Source: Lachnospiraceae bacterium UBA4711 (lineage in GTDB: Bacteria > Bacillota > Clostridia > Lachnospirales > Lachnospiraceae). From it: 14,154 bases of DNA. The DNA lies in NCBI GenBank assembly GCA_002404515.1, contig DHJV01000113.1:1-14154 (forward strand), in the 5' to 3' direction. The translations under genes and the position numbers were made by a program. Position 1 is the stretch's first letter. The number at the start of each line of letters is the position of its first letter. Shown here one piece after another: positions 1 to 8,054 of the stretch. The notes under the pieces were generated by a model that was not told the origin of the DNA, ran no database searches, and was given only the letters and a program-made list of their open reading frames with translations.

Positions 1-3000
1 AATCTCAAAGATGTGTTAGACAAGATCTATCGCCAGATCACAAGCTTTCCTGCACCGGAACGGTTTCTGGAGGAAGCGAGAAAGGGATTGCAGATCAATA
101 CGGCAGATGATTTAAACCAGGCACCATGGATGCAGGCGATGCTTGACATTCTGCACAAAAAGGCAGCGGCAGCCGGTCAGCTTGCCAACCGTTGTCTCGC
201 TATCTGTGAAGAGCCGGATGGACCGGAACAATACCGGGAACAGATCAAATCGGATATGGAGAAGCTGCAGGCAATCGGACAGGCGGACAGCTATGCCACG
301 ATGAAGCAGGCAATTGATAGCAAATGGGCGACGCTTTCAAGAAAGAAATTTACCGGAGACAAGGAACTGCAGGAAGCCTGCAAGACACTCCGCAAGGAAT
401 ATAAGGATGAATTTGACAGCAAAAAGCTTGACAGTTTCAAGCAGTCGGAGACACAGATTTTAGAGGATATGCAGCTGTTGAAGACGTATCTTCTTCCGTT
501 ACTCTCCCTGACCGAGGAATTCATGACGCGGTTTATGGAAGAAAAGCAGAAACGAAAGATGCTGGAGTTCTCAGATATCTCGCATATGGCATATCAGCTT
601 GTGTGTGCCGGCTATGATGAGGATGGGACAGCAGTTCCGACAGAGATTGGAAAGACGATCGCAAACAGGTATGAGGAAATCTATATTGATGAGTATCAGG
701 ACAGTAACTATCTGCAGGAGGATATTCTGACTGCAGTATCGGGCAAATCCCGTGGTGTGCATAATATGTTCATGGTGGGCGATGTGAAACAGAGTATCTA
801 TCGTTTCCGTATGGCACGTCCGGAGATATTTGTCAAAAAATATAATCGGTATCAGGCAGAGGGAAAGGATATTAAGATCGAACTGAATCATAATTTCCGT
901 TCCCGTGCGGTTGTGCTGCGCGCAATCAATTATTTCTTCTATCAGTTGATGGGAAACGATCTGGGCGGTATTACATACGATGAAAAACAGGCTCTTGTAC
1001 CGGGAAAACAGTTTCCGGAGCCGCCGGAGGGCACCCGCATTGCGGAGGATGTAGAGCTGTTGTTTGCCGATGTAGATGATACCGGAGACTTAAGTGATGA
1101 GCAGCTTTGCCAGTATGGCTCTCCGGAGAAGGATACGGTAGAGGGTTATATGATCGCGAACCGGATTCGGTCGCTGATGAACCCGGATACCGGCATGCAG
1201 GTCTATGATGAGGAAGAAAAATGTTATCGTCCGGTTCGGTATAAGGATATTGTGATACTGGCAAGAAGTCTGAAAGACTATGGCGATGTGATCTACAATG
1301 CACTGACGGCACGGGGGATTCCGGTGTATCTGGAAAAGTCCAAGGGATATTTTCAGGCGGTCGAGATACAGGTTATCATGGCGATGCTTTCTGTGGTTGA
1401 CAACAGCCGGCAGGATATTCCTCTCTCTGCAGTGCTGTTATCACCAATTGGCGGATTGAATGAATCGGAGCTTGCACAGATGTGTGCTTCAGTGAGGAAC
1501 GCTGTATCTGAAAAATTGTGTCTGTACGATATCTGCGAGTATTATGCAGAGGATCAGACGGAGACGGATCTTGGTGGAAAGGTCAGACACCTGCTTGCTC
1601 TGATCGAAGATCTGAAAGAGAAAAAACAGCATTTGTCGGTATCGGATCTGATCTGGGAACTGTTGGAGCAGACGGGATATTATGAATATGTGACAGCGAT
1701 GCCGGCGGGAGATATCCGCAAATCCAATGTCGATATGCTGCTGCAGAAGGCTGTGCAGTTTGAAAATGGATATTATAAGGGACTGTTTCATTTCCTGCGC
1801 TATGTCGATAAGCTGAAGCTGATGGAAAAGGATGAGGGAGAAGCAAGCGTGCTGAGCGAGGATGCGGATGTTGTCCGGATCATGAGCATCCACAAGAGCA
1901 AGGGTCTGGAATATCCGGTTGTGTTTGTCGCAGGGATGGGACGGCAGTTTAACCGGATGGAGTTAAAGGATAATGTGCAGGTGCACCCGGACTATTATCT
2001 GGCAGCGATGGCGATGCACATAAAAGGACGGTACAAACATAATACTGCGATCCGGAGCATTTATGCGGCGCTGGAGGATGCGGAGATGATGGCAGAGAAT
2101 CTGCGGGTTCTCTACGTGGCGATGACACGTGCAAAAGAAAAGCTGATCCTTACCGGAGCGATACGCGGTGCAGACCGCCTGCTTGCAAAATATGCCTATG
2201 TAGAAGATATGGAGCCGTTGTTGCTCCCGTACAATGTCCGTAAAAATGCGGACAGCTATGCGAAGCATCTGCTCGCCTGCATGGTACGGTATGAACATCT
2301 GGCGGATGCTTGCGAGGTGCAGGGAAAGCTCCGTATGGAAATCCTCAACCAGGAGGAAATCCTGACAGCGATAACGCCGATGGAGCTTCATAAACGGCTG
2401 CAATTAGAAGATATCCGGCGCATGGCAGAGCAGGCTGCGGAAGATGCGTTCTATGCGAAAAATGAAGCGAGTATTTCATATGTATATCCGCATTTAACGA
2501 TGACGAACCTAGGGGCGAAGCTCTCAATTTCTGATATCAAGAAGATGAAAGCCTACGATGGTAAGGGGTATGATATCAATACTGAGTTTGCTCTTGTGGA
2601 TACGGCTGAGCGTGAGACAGAAAATGTGCGTCTGAAAAGGACACGGTCTTCCGGGACGTCAGGCACGCTTACCGGTGCGCAGCGGGGTACGATCGTCCAC
2701 AAATTTATGGAATTGCTGCCATTTGAAGCAGTGGATACAGACGGAGATCTGGATGCATATATCGCGCAGCAAAAGGACGCATTGCTTGCAAGAGGCATTT
2801 TTGAGGAGTGGGAACTTACCGCAATCCGGGAATCCAAAATCAGGAAGATGTTGCAATCTACGCTTGGATGCCGTATGATAGAAGCTGCGCGTCTGGGTAA
2901 TCTGTACAAGGAACGGCAGTTTTCAGCGGGCATTCCGGCATCGGAGGTTTACGATGTTGCGGAGCCGGATGTGCTTGTTGTACAGGGAATTATTGATGCG

Positions 3001-3189
3001 TACTTTTACGAGGATGACAGCGTGGTTGTCATGGATTATAAGACGGACGCCGCAGACGAGGAGACGTTGGTTGGCAGATACCGGGCACAGCTTGCGTCGT
3101 ATGCAGAGGTGCTGGAACGATTGACAGGAAAAAAGGTGAAGGAGCAGGTGATCTATTCCTTTCACTTAGATAAAATGATTCGATTATGA
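1..3189 (+). CDS. addA: ATP-dependent helicase/nuclease subunit A (AddA), 5' end outside the window
   Basis: AddA is the 3'-5' helicase and nuclease subunit of AddAB, which processes double-strand DNA ends for RecA-dependent repair in Gram-positive bacteria. The frame is open from base 1, so 1062 C-terminal residues are visible; full-length AddA is about 1200, so roughly 150 residues with the Walker A motif lie upstream. Visible in order are the Walker B motif IDEYQDSN (near 685-708), GDVKQSIYRFR (near 778-810), LNHNFRSR (883-906), the UvrD-C motif MSIHKSKGLEYP (from 1882) and LYVAMTRAKEK (from 2110). The C-terminal RecB-type nuclease follows, with GTIVHKFMEL (from 2686), GIIDAYF (from 2986) and the catalytic MDYKTD (from 3031). 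All key motifs present in this part look intact. addB would be expected just upstream. The stop codon at 3187-3189 overlaps the ribosome binding site of queF, which suggests one transcript. Confidence 0.96.
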   Translation, partial: NLKDVLDKIYRQITSFPAPERFLEEARKGLQINTADDLNQAPWMQAMLDILHKKAAAAGQLANRCLAICEEPDGPEQYREQIKSDMEKLQAIGQADSYATMKQAIDSKWATLSRKKFTGDKELQEACKTLRKEYKDEFDSKKLDSFKQSETQILEDMQLLKTYLLPLLSLTEEFMTRFMEEKQKRKMLEFSDISHMAYQLVCAGYDEDGTAVPTEIGKTIANRYEEIYIDEYQDSNYLQEDILTAVSGKSRGVHNMFMVGDVKQSIYRFRMARPEIFVKKYNRYQAEGKDIKIELNHNFRSRAVVLRAINYFFYQLMGNDLGGITYDEKQALVPGKQFPEPPEGTRIAEDVELLFADVDDTGDLSDEQLCQYGSPEKDTVEGYMIANRIRSLMNPDTGMQVYDEEEKCYRPVRYKDIVILARSLKDYGDVIYNALTARGIPVYLEKSKGYFQAVEIQVIMAMLSVVDNSRQDIPLSAVLLSPIGGLNESELAQMCASVRNAVSEKLCLYDICEYYAEDQTETDLGGKVRHLLALIEDLKEKKQHLSVSDLIWELLEQTGYYEYVTAMPAGDIRKSNVDMLLQKAVQFENGYYKGLFHFLRYVDKLKLMEKDEGEASVLSEDADVVRIMSIHKSKGLEYPVVFVAGMGRQFNRMELKDNVQVHPDYYLAAMAMHIKGRYKHNTAIRSIYAALEDAEMMAENLRVLYVAMTRAKEKLILTGAIRGADRLLAKYAYVEDMEPLLLPYNVRKNADSYAKHLLACMVRYEHLADACEVQGKLRMEILNQEEILTAITPMELHKRLQLEDIRRMAEQAAEDAFYAKNEASISYVYPHLTMTNLGAKLSISDIKKMKAYDGKGYDINTEFALVDTAERETENVRLKRTRSSGTSGTLTGAQRGTIVHKFMELLPFEAVDTDGDLDAYIAQQKDALLARGIFEEWELTAIRESKIRKMLQSTLGCRMIEAARLGNLYKERQFSAGIPASEVYDVAEPDVLVVQGIIDAYFYEDDSVVVMDYKTDAADEETLVGRYRAQLASYAEVLERLTGKKVKEQVIYSFHLDKMIRL

Positions 3190-3199
3190 GGTGATAAAA

Positions 3200-3694
3200 A
3201 TGGCTAGAACAGAGGAAGAACAAAAAGGAATTTCTTTGCTGGGAAATCAGCATGTGGCATATCCGACAGATTATTCTGCGGATATTCTGGAGACGTTTAT
3301 CAACAAGCATCCAGACAATGATTATTTTGTAAAATTCAACTGCCCGGAGTTCACAAGCCTCTGTCCGATCACCGGACAGCCGGATTTTGCGACGATCTAT
3401 ATTTCCTATGTGCCGGATGTGCGTATGGTGGAGAGCAAGTCATTGAAGCTGTATCTGTTCAGCTTCCGGAATCATGGTGATTTCCATGAGGACTGTGTGA
3501 ATACGATCATGAAGGATCTGATCAAAGTGATGGATCCGAAGTATATTGAGGTCTGGGGAAAATTCACCCCACGTGGTGGCATTTCCATCGATCCATATTG
3601 TAATTACGGACGTCCGGGCACGAATTGGGAGCAGGTCGCTTACGATCGTCTGGTACATCATGATTTATATCCGGAGAAAGTGGATAACCGCTAA
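3200..3694 (+). CDS. queF: NADPH-dependent preQ0 reductase (7-cyano-7-deazaguanine reductase)
   Basis: QueF reduces the nitrile of preQ0 to the amine of preQ1, the base later inserted into tRNA on the way to queuosine. The protein is 164 residues, the length of the short Bacillus-type unimodal QueF. The nucleophilic Cys55 (FTSLCPITG) and Asp62 fall at the positions known in B. subtilis QueF. The family signature ESKSLKLY at 78-85 and the substrate-binding His96-Glu97 (FHED) are present, so the enzyme should be active. I chose the ATG at 3200 over the upstream in-frame GTG at 3191 because GAGGTG at 3188-3193 then lies 6 bases away as the ribosome binding site. The gene begins 10 bases after addA and ends 33 bases before folC. 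No other queuosine genes (queC, queD, queE, tgt, queA) and no preQ1 riboswitch are visible here. Confidence 0.96.
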   Translation: MARTEEEQKGISLLGNQHVAYPTDYSADILETFINKHPDNDYFVKFNCPEFTSLCPITGQPDFATIYISYVPDVRMVESKSLKLYLFSFRNHGDFHEDCVNTIMKDLIKVMDPKYIEVWGKFTPRGGISIDPYCNYGRPGTNWEQVAYDRLVHHDLYPEKVDNR

Positions 3695-3727
3695 GTAATT
3701 GCGGGACAAAAAAGGAAGTAATCGATT

Positions 3728-5047
3728 ATGAACAACAGTTTGAAAGAGGCAGAAGATTATATTAACCAGATTCCATTGTTCGGACCTCATACAGAGGGCA
3801 GAAATAAATCAGGAAACGAGAACTTAGAGGCAGTTATGGCGTTGCTTGGCAATCCGCATCTTGTACATAAGGCGATTCATGTGGCAGGCACAAATGGAAA
3901 AGGCTCTACGGTACAGTTTCTGCGTGCGATACTCACAGAGGAGGGATACCGCGTGCGTACCTTTACGTCCCCGCATCTGATTTCCATCACAGAACGGATT
4001 GAGGGTATTTCGGACGAGGATTTTGTGACATGTTATCAGATCGTCCGGCGGGCGTGCGAGCAGGCCGTGCAGCAGAACCTGCAGCATCTCTCGTATTTTG
4101 AATTTCTGTTTGCGATGGCAGCCGTTTATTTCTCCGGGCTGGAACTGGATTTTGTGATTTATGAGACCGGACTTGGTGGAAGACTGGATGCGACGAACGT
4201 GCTTGTGCCAGTGCTGACGATCATTACAGAAATTGGACTGGATCATACAAAGTACCTTGGAACTACGATTGAAGAAATTGCCGGAGAAAAGGCAGGCATC
4301 ATCAAGACGGGAGTCCCTGTTGTGTATAATACCGGCAGCATAGAGGCAGATACTGTGATCAAAACACGAGCGGAGGCACTTGCAGCGGAAACAATTAATG
4401 TCGCAAATGTGGAGTATATTATCGAAGAAATTACAGATAAAACCATTGATTTTTCAATGAACAATGGCTATTATAGTTACAATGGTCTGCGGCTTGATAG
4501 TGTGGCCACCTATCAGGTAGACAATGCCGTTACCGCTATTACGGCGGGTACAGTGTTGTTAGGCAGGCAAATAGCACAGGAGAAAATACAGCTTGCACTC
4601 GATGCGTTTTCATGGCCGGGACGTATGGAGAAGCTTAACGGAAACATCGTGATTGATGGGGCGCACAACGAGAGTGCCATCGAGCGATTTACTGAGAGCG
4701 TGAATGCCGGATATGCCGACCGGGACAAAACACTTCTGTTTGCGGTAGCCGGAGACAAGGACTATGAACCGATGATTGCATATCTGATGCAGAATCTGGA
4801 TGTGGAAGCCGTTTATGTGACGTCACTGGATTCTGACCGTGCAATCTCTGCAGAGTATATTGCAGCGCTGTTCCGCGATTGCGCGAAGAAAACGGAACGA
4901 AATGTACATGTCTATGCAGATAACGACATCCGGAGCTGCTTTGCGGAGGCGTATGCAGCCGTAGAAGCACGCGGTGGCATGCTGTTTTGCGTGGGCTCTC
5001 TGTATCTGATAGGAAAGATAAAAGACATATGGGAGGAAACCGTATGA
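3728..5047 (+). CDS. folC: Bifunctional folylpolyglutamate synthase / dihydrofolate synthase
   Basis: FolC ligates glutamate to dihydropteroate and extends the polyglutamate tail of folates, using ATP, in the cytoplasm. The protein is 439 residues, normal for the family. The ATP-binding P-loop GTNGKGS is at residues 54-60, TSPHL at 80-84, the ETGLGGRLDATN motif at 146-157, and the metal and nucleotide region GEKAGIIK at 186-193; its lysine 188 is carbamylated in characterised homologues. The Mur-ligase-type C-terminal domain begins near residue 298 with WPGRMEK and DGAHN (310-314). The ribosome binding site is AGGAAG at 3713-3718. The sequence does not decide whether it does both reactions or only the polyglutamate one. 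The stop overlaps the start of the next gene as ATGA, a mark of translational coupling. Confidence 0.96.
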   Translation: MNNSLKEAEDYINQIPLFGPHTEGRNKSGNENLEAVMALLGNPHLVHKAIHVAGTNGKGSTVQFLRAILTEEGYRVRTFTSPHLISITERIEGISDEDFVTCYQIVRRACEQAVQQNLQHLSYFEFLFAMAAVYFSGLELDFVIYETGLGGRLDATNVLVPVLTIITEIGLDHTKYLGTTIEEIAGEKAGIIKTGVPVVYNTGSIEADTVIKTRAEALAAETINVANVEYIIEEITDKTIDFSMNNGYYSYNGLRLDSVATYQVDNAVTAITAGTVLLGRQIAQEKIQLALDAFSWPGRMEKLNGNIVIDGAHNESAIERFTESVNAGYADRDKTLLFAVAGDKDYEPMIAYLMQNLDVEAVYVTSLDSDRAISAEYIAALFRDCAKKTERNVHVYADNDIRSCFAEAYAAVEARGGMLFCVGSLYLIGKIKDIWEETV

Positions 5048-5229
5048 TAAATTTTGAAGAAGAATTGAAGCGTTTCTCGCCGATTCCGGAAGTGAATCAG
5101 GCGGAGGAAGCTATTTACAGCAATGATTTGAAGGATATCAGTGATATTGTATTGCAGATGACACAGGACTTGAGAAATACAGGCAGCATATTGGATAATG
5201 CAGTATCCGTGCGGGCAAGGAGAAGATAA
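5044..5229 (+). CDS. Small acidic-to-basic hypothetical protein, 61 residues
   Basis: I do not recognise a named family. The start ATG at 5044 overlaps the folC stop (ATGA), and GGGAGGAAA at 5031-5039 is a strong ribosome binding site inside the folC 3' end. The protein has an acidic N-terminal half (begins MINFEEELKRF), a likely amphipathic helix in the middle (DLKDISDIVLQMTQDLRNTG) and an arginine-rich end (VRARRR). It has no cysteine, signal peptide or membrane segment. The stop is one base before the next gene, and that gene's AAGGAG ribosome binding site lies inside this reading frame. This packing on both sides is the main argument that it is real. A role as partner of the TPR protein encoded next to it is only a guess from position. 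Confidence 0.8.
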   Translation: MINFEEELKRFSPIPEVNQAEEAIYSNDLKDISDIVLQMTQDLRNTGSILDNAVSVRARRR

Positions 5230-5230
5230 G

Positions 5231-6370
5231 ATGGCAACAACAATGCGACCGGTGCTGTGTCCCCATTGCGGTGCACAGGTTCGGAAAAATGGATATTGTT
5301 CGGAATGTTATCTTCCGTTGTCGATGCTTAAAAAAGCACAGAATACATCCAATTATTATTACAATATTGGATATGACCGCGCGTCCGCCAGAGATCTGTC
5401 CGGGGCAATCGAGTCACTGCTGCAGGCACTTCGGTATAATAAGCGAAATGTGCCGGCACGCAATCTGCTTGGACTCATCTATTATGAGATGGGTGAGGCG
5501 GTGCAGGCGATGAGCGAATGGGTTATGAGCATCAACTATCAACGGGAAAATAACCTTGCGACAAAATACTTAAAAGAATTGAAAAAAGATCCAGCCCGGT
5601 TAGAGAGCGTCGACCAGCTTGCGCGGAAGTTCAATATGGCGATTCAGTATGCACACAGCGAGGACTACGATCTGGCAATCCTGCAGCTTAAAAGTGCACT
5701 CTCAGACAATCCGCATTTCGTGAAAGGCTACCTGCTGCTTGCCCTTTTGTATATTGGGACAGACAACTATGAGAAAGCAAGGGTGACTCTGCGCCGTGTC
5801 TTAAAGATTGACAAGGCGAATTCGCTTGCGGTACATTATCTGCGGGAGATGGGAGACACCGAGGAAAACATCATCGAGATGCGCAAACAGAACGTGGATA
5901 ACGATGGACTCTTAGATGACGATTATCTCGAAGAGATCGTTGTGACGGAGGATGGAAGAGCGCCGAAGAAGGTCGAAAAGAAGAATCTGTTTCAGGAGAT
6001 CAAGGCAAAGAAGGACACGAGTGTTGTGCGGACCGGACAGTTTGGACAGGTCAGTCTTGCCAAATATTCCGGCTTGTATATGCTGCTTGGATTAGTGTTT
6101 GGTGTCCTGCTATTCAGTTTTTTCATTCTGCCTGGACAGAAAAAGAAACTGCGGTTAGAAAATGAACAGTTGATCAAGACATACAGTGAGGAGCTTGCCG
6201 GGAAAAACTCCACTATCAACAGCCTGAGTGCGGAGGTGGATAATCTGACAAAGCAGATTGATACACTGCAAAATGGAGCAGCACAGGGAGAAACAGATCT
6301 TCCTGATTATTCCAATGTTGTGTCAGGCATGTCAGATACAGACTTACAAAATATGATAGACAAAGAGTAA
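5231..6370 (+). CDS. Zinc-ribbon, TPR and single-pass membrane protein of unknown function
   Basis: The protein has 379 residues with a clear modular layout. The N-terminal zinc ribbon has paired cysteines at 10/13 (CPHC) and 23/26 (CSEC). Helical TPR-like repeats run from about 41 to 210, with YNIGYDRASARDLSGAIESL, ARNLLGLIYYEMGEAVQAM and GYLLLALLYIGTDNYEKAR as recognisable units. A charged linker follows (215-275), then one hydrophobic segment at about 281-300. A predicted coiled coil occupies 303-348 (KKKLRLENEQL to DNLTKQIDTLQ), followed by an acidic tail. With no signal peptide, the zinc-ribbon and TPR part should be cytoplasmic and the coiled coil outside, though the reverse cannot be excluded. 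The start at 5231 has AAGGAG at 5217-5222; an upstream in-frame candidate at 5198 lies inside the previous gene. It looks like a scaffold or adaptor; no enzyme motif is seen. Confidence 0.85.
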   Translation: MATTMRPVLCPHCGAQVRKNGYCSECYLPLSMLKKAQNTSNYYYNIGYDRASARDLSGAIESLLQALRYNKRNVPARNLLGLIYYEMGEAVQAMSEWVMSINYQRENNLATKYLKELKKDPARLESVDQLARKFNMAIQYAHSEDYDLAILQLKSALSDNPHFVKGYLLLALLYIGTDNYEKARVTLRRVLKIDKANSLAVHYLREMGDTEENIIEMRKQNVDNDGLLDDDYLEEIVVTEDGRAPKKVEKKNLFQEIKAKKDTSVVRTGQFGQVSLAKYSGLYMLLGLVFGVLLFSFFILPGQKKKLRLENEQLIKTYSEELAGKNSTINSLSAEVDNLTKQIDTLQNGAAQGETDLPDYSNVVSGMSDTDLQNMIDKE

Positions 6371-6392
6371 TCAGTGATTATTCGAAATTACG

Positions 6393-6428
6393 AAAGAAAG
6401 TGAAATCATTTCACTTTCTTTTTCTTTT
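6393..6428 (+). terminator. Rho-independent terminator closing the addA-queF-folC run
   Basis: A perfect 13-bp inverted repeat (AAAGAAAGTGAAA at 6393-6405, its complement at 6409-6421) encloses a 3-base loop and runs into a T-rich tract (6415-6428, then more T at 6432-6439). It starts 22 bases after the stop of the TPR gene. The stem is A/T-rich, so its strength may be moderate. It ends about 40 bases before the spoIIAA start. Confidence 0.85.
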
Positions 6429-6467
6429 GCATTTTTTTTCTGGATATTTGGATATAGGAGGCAATTT

Positions 6468-6818
6468 ATGGTGTATGAAGTGGCAAATGGCGTGCTGATT
6501 TATTATCTGCCGGAGGAGCTTGATCACTATGCGGCAGATATGCTCAAGCGAAAGACGACGCATGTATTTGATGAGGAGGAGATCCGGTATCTGATCTTTG
6601 ATTTCTCGAAGACACAGTTCATGGACAGCTCTGGCATTGGTCTGATCACCGGACGGTTTCGGATGGTGCATGATAAGGGCGGATGTGTATATGCGGTGCA
6701 TGTCAATGAGACGATCGATCGAATTCTGCTGATGTCAGGGATCTACCGGATTTTAAAAAAGATGGATTCGCTCGATGCGATAAAAAAGGAGATGGTAAAG
6801 GGAGGATATTATGAATAG
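6468..6818 (+). CDS. spoIIAA: Anti-sigma F factor antagonist SpoIIAA
   Basis: SpoIIAA is the STAS-domain anti-anti-sigma factor which, when unphosphorylated, binds SpoIIAB and frees sigma F in the forespore. The protein is 116 residues, as in Bacillus. The phosphorylation loop FMDSSGIGLITGR is present; the serines are residues 54 and 55, matching the DSSG motif that holds phosphorylated Ser58 of B. subtilis SpoIIAA. The ATG at 6468 follows TAGGAGG at 6455-6461. The last 8 bases overlap spoIIAB. A SpoIIE-type phosphatase would be its activator; none is in the window. Family and operon order make the call firm. Confidence 0.96.
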   Translation: MVYEVANGVLIYYLPEELDHYAADMLKRKTTHVFDEEEIRYLIFDFSKTQFMDSSGIGLITGRFRMVHDKGGCVYAVHVNETIDRILLMSGIYRILKKMDSLDAIKKEMVKGGYYE

Positions 6819-7254
6819 TGCAAACGAAATGAATGTGGAATTTGACAGTGTAGCGAAGAACGAGAGCTTTGCCCGTGTGATCGTGGCATCGTTTATCACG
6901 TCGACGAATCCGACACTCGAAGAAGTGTCGGATATCAAGACTGCCGTCTCGGAAGCGGTCACGAATGCAATCATTCATGGCTATGAAAAAGGAGCTGGCA
7001 AGATACGGATCCGGACGGTCGTGGAAGACCGCTCGGTGTACATAGAGGTAAGCGATAATGGAGTTGGAATCGAGAATGTCCGGCAGGCGATGGAACCGCT
7101 TTTTACAACCAAGCCGGAGGAGGAACGCTCCGGGATGGGATTTTCCTTTATGGAAGCATTTATGGACCGGCTGGAGGTCGAGTCAACGGTCGGGGAAGGT
7201 ACCGTGGTAAAAATGTGGAAGGAGATCGGTGCACCGGCACCACATTATGAATAA
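6811..7254 (+). CDS. spoIIAB: Anti-sigma F factor and serine kinase SpoIIAB
   Basis: SpoIIAB is a GHKL-fold kinase that holds sigma F inactive and phosphorylates SpoIIAA. The protein is 147 residues, normal for the family. The N-box EAVTNAIIHGY (48-58), the G1 motif DNGVGI (82-87) and the G2-like SGMGFSFM (107-114) are all visible, so ATP binding should be intact. The ribosome binding site GGGAGG at 6800-6805 lies within the end of spoIIAA, and the two genes overlap by 8 bases, which favours balanced synthesis of the two partners. The TAA stop is directly followed by the ATG of sigF. Confidence 0.97.
   Translation: MNSANEMNVEFDSVAKNESFARVIVASFITSTNPTLEEVSDIKTAVSEAVTNAIIHGYEKGAGKIRIRTVVEDRSVYIEVSDNGVGIENVRQAMEPLFTTKPEEERSGMGFSFMEAFMDRLEVESTVGEGTVVKMWKEIGAPAPHYE
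7217..7241 (+). promoter_or_regulatory. Distant Shine-Dalgarno and hairpin before sigF
   Basis: GGAAGGAG at 7217-7224 is the best match to a ribosome binding site before sigF but is 30 bases from the ATG at 7255. GGTGC (7228-7232) can pair with GCACC (7237-7241) across a 4-base loop, which would shorten the effective distance to about 16 bases. All of it lies in the spoIIAB coding region, so it may be chance. The pairing is visible; any function is inference. Confidence 0.3.
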
Positions 7255-7992
7255 ATGAATGAATGGGAACTATTTCAACAGGCACAGATGGGGAGTAAGG
7301 CTGCAAAGGAAAAAATAGTTTCAGATAATACCGGACTTGTGTGGAGTATTGCACGGCGGTTTGTCAATCGGGGGTATGATCTCGAAGAACTGTATCAGAT
7401 CGGCTGTATCGGACTGCTCAAGGCATGCGACCGGTTTGAGAGCCGTTATGGCGTGCAGTTTTCCACCTATGCTGTTCCATTGATCGCGGGTGAAATCAAG
7501 CGGTTTCTGCGGGATAATGGTGCGATCAAGGTGTCGCGAATCTTAAAACAAAATGGCTATCAGATCAGCAAAGCGAAGGAGGCATTGCTGCATAAGTATG
7601 GGAGAGAGGCAACCCTTGACGAGTTGTCAAGCTATACGGGACTTTGCGTCGAGGATATCGTGATGGCGACGGAGGCAAACCGGGAGGTGGAATCCATCCA
7701 GCAGACAATCTGTGGCAAGGATGGGACACAGGTCAGTCTGGTGGAACGGCTGGTGGATGAGGCGCAGTCAGAAGTAGCGGCAGAAAATATCATGAACCGG
7801 ATTTTAGTTGGACAGGCAATGGAAAAGCTGGGCGAGATGGAACAGGAGCTGATCCGGCTGCGTTTTTTCGAGGATAAGACACAGACAGAGGTTGCGAAAG
7901 TGCTTGGCATCAGCCAGGTGCAGGTCAGCCGGCTGGAAAAAAAAATACTGATTCAGATGCGTCAGAATCTTGATTTTTATAAATCGAACTAG
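7255..7992 (+). CDS. sigF: RNA polymerase sigma F factor, early forespore-specific
   Basis: Sigma F (SpoIIAC) directs the first forespore-specific transcription after asymmetric division. The protein is 245 residues. Region 2 runs over about residues 24-88, with YDLEELYQIGCIGLLKACDR, FSTYAVPLIAGEIKRFLRD; region 3 covers 93-160; the region 4 helix-turn-helix is at 209-230 (TQTEVAKVLGISQVQVSRLE). The ATG at 7255 abuts the spoIIAB stop, and no ribosome binding site sits at normal distance; the nearest is GGAAGGAG at 7217-7224, separated by a small hairpin. Translation is therefore probably coupled to spoIIAB. Sigma G is a close relative, but the spoIIAA-spoIIAB context identifies this as sigma F. 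Unlike in Bacillus, no spoVA genes follow. Confidence 0.96.
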   Translation: MNEWELFQQAQMGSKAAKEKIVSDNTGLVWSIARRFVNRGYDLEELYQIGCIGLLKACDRFESRYGVQFSTYAVPLIAGEIKRFLRDNGAIKVSRILKQNGYQISKAKEALLHKYGREATLDELSSYTGLCVEDIVMATEANREVESIQQTICGKDGTQVSLVERLVDEAQSEVAAENIMNRILVGQAMEKLGEMEQELIRLRFFEDKTQTEVAKVLGISQVQVSRLEKKILIQMRQNLDFYKSN

Positions 7993-8054
7993 AAGTACAA
8001 TTTATATATAAAAAGTATGATATTAGAAATAAAAGTAGAATAATAAAACTTATA

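Noticed and set aside
1949..3310. Many minus-strand open frames over addA and queF
   Set aside because: They mirror a well conserved coding strand, lack ribosome binding sites and have low-complexity or implausible compositions. They are shadows of the real genes.
3688..3704. Short CCGC/GCGG inverted repeat at the queF end
   Set aside because: Only 4 bp with a 9-base loop and no T-tract; folC follows closely with no promoter, so termination is not expected.
6372..6393. Possible sigma-H-like boxes before spoIIAA
   Set aside because: Both boxes miss several consensus positions, and the transcript would start inside the terminator hairpin. Not supported enough to annotate.
7981..8015. A/T-rich inverted repeat after sigF considered as a terminator
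   Set aside because: The stem is almost pure A/T with a loop of about 15 bases and no following T-tract. It is probably not a terminator.
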